Origin: Photobacterium sp. SKA34
GTDB taxonomy: Bacteria > Pseudomonadota > Gammaproteobacteria > Enterobacterales > Vibrionaceae
NCBI RefSeq assembly: GCF_000153325.1
Contig: NZ_CH724144.1
Location: forward strand, 423,598 to 487,597
Reading direction: 5' to 3'
Length of the DNA stretch: 64,000 bases
Made by a program: the position numbers and the translations under genes. Positions 38,002 to 45,830 of the stretch are shown here, one piece after another. The stretch's first letter is position 1; each line of letters opens with the position of its first letter. The notes beneath the pieces are model-generated. The model was not told where the DNA came from. It ran no database searches and worked only from the letters and a program-made list of their open reading frames with translations.

Positions 38002-39969
38002 TTATTTAAGCTGAACTTGCTCTTTCGTGAGTAGTGTCGAAAGAATTCCCTTTTCTAATTCGCTGACAGAAAGGGGCTTATTAAAGTAATAACCTTGGCA
38101 ATAATTGAAATTACAGCTCTGGATATATTCTAGCTGCTCTTTCGTTTCGACTCCTTCAGCTACTACTTTAAGATTGAGCTTATTACAAATCGCTTTTGTT
38201 GCTTCAACAATTGCTTTCCCACTGTCATGTTCATTTTGAACAAAACTTTGGTCTAGCTTAACTGTACTGATTGGAAGGTTTTGCAATTGTGATAACGATG
38301 AGTATCCCGTACCAAAATCATCAAGATAAAGTTCAAAGCCCAGTGCAGCAATAGCATCTAAACATGGCATAGCCTCACTGAAATCATGCAGCATGGCAGA
38401 CTCGGTTATTTCTAAAGCTACTTGAGCTGAGTCTATATTATATTCTTTAGTAATTGCCTTTAGCTCATCTAAAAGAGACATTTTTAGTTGTGCTCGAGAT
38501 AAATTAATACTCATTACTAACTTGGTATCGTATTGTTGATTCCATTCATCCAATTGTTTACAAGCGTGTCTAAGCACCCAAGAGCCAATAGGAACAATTT
38601 GCCCAGTTTCTTCTGCTAATGGAATAAACTCAGCAGGAGAGACATGACCTAAAGAGTCGTCATGCCAGCGAATAAGCGCTTCAAAGCCTTTTAGCAACAT
38701 TGTATTAAGATCAATAATAGGTTGATAATACAATTCAAAATCTTTAATTTCAATCGCTTGAGATAAGTGATGGCGTAGTGCATTTTTACGATACAGTGTT
38801 TCTGCCAAATGAGGCTGGAAATGATAGCTACAATTACGACCATGCTTTTTAGCACAATGCATTGCCATATCAGCTTGAGTAATTAAGGTCTCGAAACTAT
38901 TGGCATCTTTAGGGTATTGCGCAGTACCGATGCTGCATCCAATAGATATTTCACCAATATTTTTGATATAGAAAGGTCTGTTTAGGGCCGAAATTATTTC
39001 TTGGGTTAGTTGGACTAAATTAGAAATATATCGATCTTCAACTTGGATTATAAATTCATCACCACCAAAACGGGCGACAAGTCCTCGTCCTCTCACTGTA
39101 TCTAATAATCTAATAGCAACAGCTCTTAATAATTTATCGCCAATAGCGTGACCATAAGTATCGTTAATCAGTTTAAAGCTATCGAGGTCAAGAAATAATA
39201 AATGGTACGGAAGTGAAGAATGGTGGCTAGCTTTTAATGCTGTAGAAATACCGCGTCGGTTCATTAATCCAGTTAAAAAATCGTGCTCAGCATTATAACG
39301 TTCGCGCTGTAAGTTCTCTTTTTCTTTGGTGATGTTAACAATTTGAAGTAGGAGTTGAGATTTATCAGATAGCCATTTAGCTTCAATGTTAAACCAAGTA
39401 TGACTTTTTCCTGTCCAACATAATCGGCTATGTTTAAGGTTTAGATTATTTTTAGCGTCAGATATCCATTGTTGGGCAATATCACTGTCACCAACAAAGG
39501 CTGCTAAGTTACTGAGATCTTCACCATATGTTTTGGTAAACACGGTATTGGCACTCACTAAGTTACCTTGTTCATTAAACAGCAGCGCTAGATTAGAGTA
39601 ATCAGAAAAAGCTAGTTCACGTCGAATACTTGATTCATCACCGATAACTTCCACAAGCATTGCAACACGTTTATCAGGCAAATTGATACCAGAAAAAATG
39701 CAAAGCAAGTTTTTACCAACCTTTCTTGGATCTAAATGCCACCATGTTTTGATTGTTTTATTTTGTTTAAATGTTTCGCGGTACTCTTCTAAAGTTGCTT
39801 CTACTGCGGCTGACATATCTTTGCCAAGATCGCGCGATCGAAGTTCATCGTGAGAGGAGGACTCCCATAAAGGAAGTGCTTTGTCGTTAGCCCAAATGAT
39901 TTGTTTGTGATCAAAATCAAAAATCCAAATAGGACTTTGAAGATGATTTAAAGGCGAGTAAATATCCAT
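38002..39969 (-). CDS. PAS-GGDEF-EAL protein (c-di-GMP turnover)
   Basis: A 655-residue soluble protein. Two PAS-like regions (about 5-115 and 120-225) precede a GGDEF domain (about 235-395) with FLDLDSFKLINDTYGH and an intact RFGGDEF active site, and an EAL domain (about 405-650) with GFEALIRWH, SINLSRAQL, EITESAML, LDDFGTGYSSL and AEGVETKEQ. All EAL metal and catalytic residues are present, so both cyclase and phosphodiesterase activities are possible. No membrane segment is seen. The start ATG at 39969 has no strong SD; a TTG at 40023 would add 18 residues. Confidence 0.9.
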   Translation of the reverse strand: MDIYSPLNHLQSPIWIFDFDHKQIIWANDKALPLWESSSHDELRSRDLGKDMSAAVEATLEEYRETFKQNKTIKTWWHLDPRKVGKNLLCIFSGINLPDKRVAMLVEVIGDESSIRRELAFSDYSNLALLFNEQGNLVSANTVFTKTYGEDLSNLAAFVGDSDIAQQWISDAKNNLNLKHSRLCWTGKSHTWFNIEAKWLSDKSQLLLQIVNITKEKENLQRERYNAEHDFLTGLMNRRGISTALKASHHSSLPYHLLFLDLDSFKLINDTYGHAIGDKLLRAVAIRLLDTVRGRGLVARFGGDEFIIQVEDRYISNLVQLTQEIISALNRPFYIKNIGEISIGCSIGTAQYPKDANSFETLITQADMAMHCAKKHGRNCSYHFQPHLAETLYRKNALRHHLSQAIEIKDFELYYQPIIDLNTMLLKGFEALIRWHDDSLGHVSPAEFIPLAEETGQIVPIGSWVLRHACKQLDEWNQQYDTKLVMSINLSRAQLKMSLLDELKAITKEYNIDSAQVALEITESAMLHDFSEAMPCLDAIAALGFELYLDDFGTGYSSLSQLQNLPISTVKLDQSFVQNEHDSGKAIVEATKAICNKLNLKVVAEGVETKEQLEYIQSCNFNYCQGYYFNKPLSVSELEKGILSTLLTKEQVQLK

Positions 39970-40176
39970 CACCAATATCTTTTTAATTATTATGTAAGAT
40001 GATTTTAGCTGACATATAAACAACAGAAAGTAATTTTTTTTATAAATGCGTGATACTACTTCACAAAGTTGTGCTTTAATGTGGGGTATTGTATAACAAA
40101 TTCATGGTTATTTGGGTGGAGCTTAACTTATTGTAATGAAATATTTTTTATTATTTAAATATATTTATGAAATGTA

Positions 40177-40215
40177 AAAGAATAAGAAAGTAACAAAATT
40201 ACTTTCTTATTCTTT
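40177..40215 (-). terminator. Long AT-rich hairpin after tyrP
   Basis: AAAGAATAAGAAAGTAA (40177-40193) and TTACTTTCTTATTCTTT (40199-40215) form a perfect 17-bp stem with a 5-base loop, 9 bases beyond the tyrP stop; T-rich sequence follows on the minus strand. Confidence 0.82.
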
Positions 40216-40224
40216 ATTTATCAA

Positions 40225-41439
40225 TTATCCAACAGCTGGAATTAAGCCGACCATTTGTAAGGCCTGCGCAGATATAATTAAAACTCCAGCCATTGTCACA
40301 ATAATTAAACCAAAATTACCACCTTTTACTTTATAAGATGAAATTTCATTAGATATATTATTCTTTTTTCTCTGAGATCTAACCATTGCAACAGGTAAAA
40401 ATATCGCCAAAATAACTAATGCAATGGCTGCGTACCCCAGTGCCATAATAAAGCCTTGTGGGTAAAAGATAGCAAAGGCAAGGGGAGGTAAGAAAGTGAT
40501 CATGCCGGTTTGCATGCGACCATTCACATTACTTGAACGTTTCAAGCTATCAGCCATAAAGTCAAATAACCCTAAACTAACACCTAAAAAAGATGTTGCT
40601 AGTGCGAGATCTGCGAAAACGGAGACAGATTGGCTAACCATAGGATTATGGAGTAAATCACTTAAACTCGCAATAAAACTGCCCAATGTTGTACTTGCCA
40701 TCAACTCTGGTTGGCTCATTACACCTTGACTTGCTAATTGCCATAAAACGTAAATAAAAAGAGGCAGTGCTGAGCCAATAATCATGACTTTTTTTAATGT
40801 CTTTATATCAATGCCTATGTAACGCACGATCGATGGAATACTGCCGTGGAAACCAAAAGAGGTAAAAACAACAGGTAATGCTGATAAGATTAAGCCTTTT
40901 TGAACAGGCATTTCAACAAGGTGTTCTCCCTCAACATGTGGAACTAACAACCCCAACATGACGGCTAGCGCAATTATTTTTGCAGCAAAAAGTAAACGGT
41001 TTACCAAATCAACAGTATGAGTACCAACAGAAACTACCGCGGCAATTAAAAGCGTAAACAATAATGCGCCTAATTGTGGAGGAATGGATGTATTAAACCA
41101 GCCACTTAACTTCTCACTTAACTGACCACCACCACCTGCAATGTAGGCTGCGCATAAAGAATAAAGAAGAAAGATCATGGCAAAGTTAGCAATGATTTGT
41201 CCTTTGCGACCAAGAAGTTGTTGAGCCAAAGTGTTTAATGTCGCATTTGTATCTGCATGTTGATGAACTTCAATCATCAATAAAGCTGTGTAAGTCATTA
41301 GTGCCCACATGCCGAACATGGCAACTAATGCGGTAGTAAATCCAAGTCCAGCGGAAGCTAGAGGGAGGGCTAACATGCCTGCACCAATAGTCGTACCTGC
41401 AATAATAAGCATACTGCCGAGTGTTTTATTTAAAGCCAT
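40225..41439 (-). CDS. tyrP: Tyrosine-specific transporter
   Basis: A 404-residue inner-membrane permease of the hydroxy/aromatic amino acid permease family with about 11 membrane segments. The N-terminus LNKTLGSMLIIAGTTIGAGMLALPL carries the family's GTxIGAGMLALP motif, and VFTSFGFHGSIPSIVRYIG near 195-213 is the second hallmark. It imports tyrosine with protons. Length equals E. coli TyrP (403). Two TyrR boxes upstream fit regulation by aromatic amino acids. The SD is GGGAG ten bases before the ATG. Confidence 0.92.
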   Translation of the reverse strand: MALNKTLGSMLIIAGTTIGAGMLALPLASAGLGFTTALVAMFGMWALMTYTALLMIEVHQHADTNATLNTLAQQLLGRKGQIIANFAMIFLLYSLCAAYIAGGGGQLSEKLSGWFNTSIPPQLGALLFTLLIAAVVSVGTHTVDLVNRLLFAAKIIALAVMLGLLVPHVEGEHLVEMPVQKGLILSALPVVFTSFGFHGSIPSIVRYIGIDIKTLKKVMIIGSALPLFIYVLWQLASQGVMSQPELMASTTLGSFIASLSDLLHNPMVSQSVSVFADLALATSFLGVSLGLFDFMADSLKRSSNVNGRMQTGMITFLPPLAFAIFYPQGFIMALGYAAIALVILAIFLPVAMVRSQRKKNNISNEISSYKVKGGNFGLIIVTMAGVLIISAQALQMVGLIPAVG

Positions 41440-41545
41440 TTGTGTTGCTCCCAGAGGTAAATAATTAGATCGGGAGGTGGTCGTTATTGATCACCTATCG
41501 TTGCTCCCTATGAAAATAGAGGCCACAGAGGCGTATCGAGATGAG

Positions 41546-41563
41546 TGTAAATTTTTTATTACA
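41546..41563. promoter_or_regulatory. TyrR box 1 upstream of tyrP
   Basis: TGTAAATTTTTTATTACA fits the TyrR consensus TGTAAA-N6-TTTACA with one mismatch. It lies 107 bases upstream of the tyrP ATG, where E. coli tyrP also has its TyrR sites. Confidence 0.75.
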
Positions 41564-41732
41564 TCTTGATAATAGCCACTGTGGCTATCGATAGGTATGT
41601 GCTGTCGAGGTATGCTTCATTAAATTTGCTCTATTTGTTTTTTACTAGTAGATGTCTTGCTTTTAATAGCGTATTTCACTACGAGGCCACATTAACGATA
41701 GATATCTCTTCTGTCAACATTAGTTTAATAAG

Positions 41733-41750
41733 TGTAAATTTATCTTTACG
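41733..41750. promoter_or_regulatory. TyrR box 2
   Basis: TGTAAATTTATCTTTACG fits TGTAAA-N6-TTTACA with one mismatch. It is 170-190 bases from box 1, about 295 bases upstream of tyrP and 113 bases upstream of yfaY, so it could act on either. The remaining parts of 41440-41862 show a stem AGGTGGTC/GATCACCT at 41475-41496 in the tyrP leader and a duplicated GTTGCTCCC (41444-41452 and 41500-41508). Confidence 0.6.
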
Positions 41751-41862
41751 ATTATTGGTGTGGGCATTAATAGCATGATTGATGAAAGGAAGGCTGTATA
41801 ACAAATGATGTTAAGCATAGACTAATAAGAGTCAATGTTAGTGAATGATTCAGAGGGATAGG

Positions 41863-43089
41863 ATGTTTGAAATTACAATGATAAGTACCGGTGAAGAGGT
41901 TTTACTGGGTGATATAACAGATACTAATGCAACGTGGTTATCTCGTCTTTTTTTTCAACATGGTTTTCCAATGACACGTCGAATAACCGTTGGCGATCAT
42001 TGTGAACGATTAGCAAAAGAAATTGAGTCATGCAGTTTTAATAGCGATATCGTTATTGTTAATGGTGGACTTGGGCCAACAAGTGATGATTTAAGTGCTG
42101 CTGCGGCGGCAATGGCTGCTGATGTTGGTTTGGAGCAATCTGAACATTGGGTTTCGGAGATGAAAGCAAAATATAAAAAGCTAAAACGAGAAATGCCAGC
42201 GGCTAATTTGAAGCAAGCAATGCTACCTGAAGGAGCTGAATTGATCGATAACCCTGTTGGCACCGCTTGTGGTTTTTCGATTAAATTGAATCGTGCATGG
42301 ATATGTTTTACTCCGGGTGTTCCCAGTGAATTTAAGTTTATGGTTAAAGAGAAAATACTGCCATATTTACAATTACACTATCCTCAGAGCCAATCGTTGT
42401 ACTGTCATCGATTATTTACTTATGGCTTGTCAGAGTCCGGAATAAGTGACAGCTTGAAGCATATCGTTTTACCGCAGGGTTATGAATTGGGGTATCGTTC
42501 TTCATTACCCTTTATTGAGGTGAAATTATTCGCACCATCTAATGATCGCTATGCATTAGAACTATTAAATGAAATGGAACAATTGTTAGGCGATAACATT
42601 GTAGGAAAAAATTTAAGCTTACTTGATAACATTGAATATCTCATTGAAAAAAAACAAAAAAATATAGGGATTTTGGAGTGTTCAACGGGCGGTTTTGTTG
42701 TTAATTGGCTTAACCAAAAATGTAAGTTGAGCAAATATATTGTATCAGGCACTGTGAATCATAACGATGTGAAAGAAAAGATCAGTTCAGAAACGTTAGT
42801 GAGTGAAATAGATAAGCAACTATCTCTCATTTATAGCCACTCAAAGGTCGATATTGGCTTATATTCTGGCGTTATAGAAGGAGATTGCTTTACTGTAGGT
42901 ATAATCACAATGGAAGGTCGGTGGATCCAACAATTACAGTTTAAGCGTGAATATACATATAACGATCAACGTTCGATTATTGCCACAGTACTTCTTGATA
43001 TGCTTCGACGCCAACTGGAAGGTGTTAACGTTTTTGGTCACTATGAATCGTTAAATAGAATATGGAAAAACATAGTCTACAACGGTTAG
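41863..43089 (+). CDS. yfaY: CinA-like protein YfaY (nicotinamide mononucleotide deamidase-related)
   Basis: A 408-residue protein of the CinA family. The N-terminal MoCF-like domain (about 1-170) has ISTGEEVLLGDITDTNATWL, VNGGLGPTSDDLSAAA, NPVGTACGF and FTPGVPSEFKFM, matching E. coli YfaY (about 400 residues). The C-terminal part keeps only a trace of the NMN deamidase domain (CSTGGFVVNWL), and the canonical nucleophile surroundings are altered, as in YfaY. The biological role is unclear. ATG 41863 is preferred to 41845 because AGAGGG lies about five bases upstream of it. Confidence 0.85.
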   Translation: MFEITMISTGEEVLLGDITDTNATWLSRLFFQHGFPMTRRITVGDHCERLAKEIESCSFNSDIVIVNGGLGPTSDDLSAAAAAMAADVGLEQSEHWVSEMKAKYKKLKREMPAANLKQAMLPEGAELIDNPVGTACGFSIKLNRAWICFTPGVPSEFKFMVKEKILPYLQLHYPQSQSLYCHRLFTYGLSESGISDSLKHIVLPQGYELGYRSSLPFIEVKLFAPSNDRYALELLNEMEQLLGDNIVGKNLSLLDNIEYLIEKKQKNIGILECSTGGFVVNWLNQKCKLSKYIVSGTVNHNDVKEKISSETLVSEIDKQLSLIYSHSKVDIGLYSGVIEGDCFTVGIITMEGRWIQQLQFKREYTYNDQRSIIATVLLDMLRRQLEGVNVFGHYESLNRIWKNIVYNG

Positions 43090-43315
43090 GCTGACCTATA
43101 TTACAGTTTATGAATCATAGTATTGATAAGTAAAACGAAAGCATAATATTGGCACGGGTTATAAAGATTGCGCCTCATTTTGAATGATGTATTATTAAAT
43201 GAGATTAAAAAAATAATTGCAAATCAGTATGCTATCTTTTTGATGGCAAAGTTAACTGAGTAACATATTTCGTTGCTATGGTTATGATTTTAAAATCGCA
43301 AAGGATAGAAAATAA

Positions 43316-44155
43316 ATGACTTTTAAATTAAAAAAGCTAGCGTTAGCCACTTCAGTTGTACTTTCTGCATTCATGCTACAAGCTTGTAATGATGCTGATA
43401 CTGCGGCAAATCACAACCAGCAGCAAACAGAATCAACGGCTAAAGCAGAGAAAGCTGAGATGAAATCATTAGATGTTAATGTTATTTACCTTGATCGCCG
43501 TATGCTACCACCTGGTGCAGTCTTAAATGTTGCATTAGAAGATGTGTCTCTTGCTGATGCGCCATCAACGACAATTACAAGTGAATCAATGGATGTTGCT
43601 GGTGCGCCACCATACCCTGTAACACTTCAATATGATGCTGTGAAAATTCAAGATAATCATCGCTATAGCTTACGTGCAACTATTAAGGTTGGTGATAAGC
43701 TAGTAATGACTTCAACAACTAACATTGATCCATTTGCAGCAGACGTAAAAGAACCTATTGAAATTAAATTAGACCGTGTTGCTCATCATAAAAATGAAGT
43801 AACAGAGAATACTGCGCTAGTTGGTCAACAATGGAATTTAGTGACGCTTGAAGGTGAAACTGTAAAACCTGGTGCTGGTGGCAATGTAGCATTTATCCAA
43901 TTTGATATGGATAAAAAATCGGCCCATGGTTTTTCTGGCTGTAATAATTTCCAAGGTGCATTTGAAACATCTAATGGCACATTAACGATGGGGCCAGCAG
44001 CTGCAACACGTAAAATGTGTATGGATGGTATGGAGCTAGAAAAGTCATTTTTAGAAACTATGCCTAATTTTGCCAGTTATGTGATTGTTGATAATGTACT
44101 GACAGTGAAAGATAACCAAGGAAAACAGATTGCTACCTTTAAGAATGGTAAGTAA
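43316..44155 (+). CDS. YbaY/META-domain lipoprotein
   Basis: A 279-residue lipoprotein: signal peptide ending LQAC with Cys24 as lipidation site, a Gln/Glu/Ala/Lys-rich linker, a YbaY (type III secretion chaperone-like) beta domain at about 50-155 (LDVNVIYLDRRMLPPGAVLNV), and a META/HslJ domain at about 165-275 (LVGQQWNLVTLEG, GFSGCNNFQGAF, MTRKM-like TRKMCMDGMELE). The META cysteines in GCN and KMC are conserved in HslJ, a heat-inducible protein linked to novobiocin tolerance. Probably outer-membrane-anchored on the periplasmic side. Flanked by 226 and 292 bases of AT-rich DNA without features. Confidence 0.85.
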   Translation: MTFKLKKLALATSVVLSAFMLQACNDADTAANHNQQQTESTAKAEKAEMKSLDVNVIYLDRRMLPPGAVLNVALEDVSLADAPSTTITSESMDVAGAPPYPVTLQYDAVKIQDNHRYSLRATIKVGDKLVMTSTTNIDPFAADVKEPIEIKLDRVAHHKNEVTENTALVGQQWNLVTLEGETVKPGAGGNVAFIQFDMDKKSAHGFSGCNNFQGAFETSNGTLTMGPAAATRKMCMDGMELEKSFLETMPNFASYVIVDNVLTVKDNQGKQIATFKNGK

Positions 44156-44447
44156 GATTTAATATAGTAAATATTAATAGCTAATAGTTTGATAAAGCGT
44201 GTAAGTTGTAATTTTTAATTACAGTTTATGCGTTTTTTTAATTAAATTAAAGTGCCCACTAAATATCCCAAATAAGACTGTGGTTAAAACTTAATATAAT
44301 TTTTAGGTGTTATAAAAATATACATCTATTCTATTATTATATTTGTTTGTACGATCTTAAATTTAAATTATTACTTATTAAAAGGTTATATAAATAATGA
44401 AACATTAAATTATAATGTAATTAATAACTTAGAAGGCTGATAATTTT

Positions 44448-45764
44448 ATGAGTTCTACCAGTAATAAAATGGGGTTAATGGGGTTAACAACCATTGTCAC
44501 CGTTAATATGATGGGATCTGGGATTATATTATTACCATCAAGTCTTGCTGCAACAGGAGGGATAGCCCTATTGGCATGGGTTGTTACAGCATTAGGTGCA
44601 CTTGCAATTGCTTATGCTTTTGCAAAGTGTGGAATGTATTGTACGGATGATGGTGGGATGTCCGCATATGCTGAAAAAGCACATGGTAAATCCAGTTTTT
44701 TTATTGCCTCTTATACTTACTATGTGTGTCTAGTTATTAGTGCAGTTGCTATTGCTGTTTCGTGCGTTGGTTATTTGGAATACTTTATTCCATGGTTAAA
44801 AGAAACGCCATTCCAAACATTTATTGGTGTAGTAGTTATTTTAATTATTACTATGTTTGCTAATTTTAGAGGTGCAAAAATAACAGGAAAAATATCCACT
44901 ATAACCGTATGGGGGATAATTATTCCTGTGCTTGGTTTATCCATTATTGGTTGGTTTTGGTTTGATACTAAAATTTTTGCAGAAGCTTGGAACCCAAACA
45001 ACATCTCGGTTGGAAGTGCGATTTATGCTGGTATGGCACTAACGTTGTGGGCTTTCTTAGGTATAGAATCAGCAGGAGCTAACTCAGGTACTGTTGAAAA
45101 CCCCAAACGTAATGTCCCTCTTGCTTGTATGCTCGCCACCGTCTTTTCTGCAGCAACCTATATTGCGTCAACAACTGTTATTCAAGGTATTATTCCTAAC
45201 GATATATTGGCTAAATCTGACTCTCCTTTTGGTCTCGTTTTTGCTCAGATGTTTAGTCCATTCGTTGGGGAAATTATTACCGCAATGGCAATTATGGCAT
45301 GTTTGGGATCATTATTAGGATGGCAATTTACTAATGCCCAAGTGTCTAAAGTTGCTGCTGATATGCGATTATTTCCAAAGGTTTTCTCTGATGTAAATAA
45401 GCATGATGCGCCCTTTAAAGGCATGATGATAATGTTAGCATTGGAATTAGTCCTGGCATTAATGACGATATCTCCAACATTACTTAAACAATTTAATGTA
45501 TTAGTGAACCTAGCTGTATTTATTAATATGGTGCCATATATTCTCGCGCTCACGGCTCTTGGCATTATTATGAGACAGAGTCAGGTTAATCAAAAAGAAT
45601 ATAATACTGGTATTTTAATCGGTTCATTTGCTGTTATTTACAGTATTTATGGCTCGTATTCTACAGGTGAGGAAGCCGTATTCTATGGCACCGTCATTAC
45701 ATTGTTTGGTTATTTCTTCTACGGGTTCATTGCGAGCCGAGATGCTGCTCCTAATAAAACATAA
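44448..45764 (+). CDS. potE: PotE-type amino acid/polyamine antiporter
   Basis: A 438-residue APC-family protein with 12 predicted membrane segments. It follows E. coli PotE (439 residues) closely: SNKMGLMGLTTIVTVNMMGSG near the start, AFAKCGMYCTDDGGMSAYAE, ITGKISTITVWGIIIPVLGL, LTLWAFLGIESAGAN, LGSLLGWQFTNAQV and QFNVLVNLAVFINMVPYIL. PotE exchanges ornithine for putrescine. Here it lies 66 bases upstream of an AdiA-type arginine decarboxylase rather than SpeF, so it may exchange arginine for agmatine; this is inference. Confidence 0.85.
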   Translation: MSSTSNKMGLMGLTTIVTVNMMGSGIILLPSSLAATGGIALLAWVVTALGALAIAYAFAKCGMYCTDDGGMSAYAEKAHGKSSFFIASYTYYVCLVISAVAIAVSCVGYLEYFIPWLKETPFQTFIGVVVILIITMFANFRGAKITGKISTITVWGIIIPVLGLSIIGWFWFDTKIFAEAWNPNNISVGSAIYAGMALTLWAFLGIESAGANSGTVENPKRNVPLACMLATVFSAATYIASTTVIQGIIPNDILAKSDSPFGLVFAQMFSPFVGEIITAMAIMACLGSLLGWQFTNAQVSKVAADMRLFPKVFSDVNKHDAPFKGMMIMLALELVLALMTISPTLLKQFNVLVNLAVFINMVPYILALTALGIIMRQSQVNQKEYNTGILIGSFAVIYSIYGSYSTGEEAVFYGTVITLFGYFFYGFIASRDAAPNKT

Positions 45765-45830
45765 AGGTTGGCATTTAATTTAAAAATAAATGATTTATCG
45801 AAATGAATTTGATTATAACAGGACCAGAAT

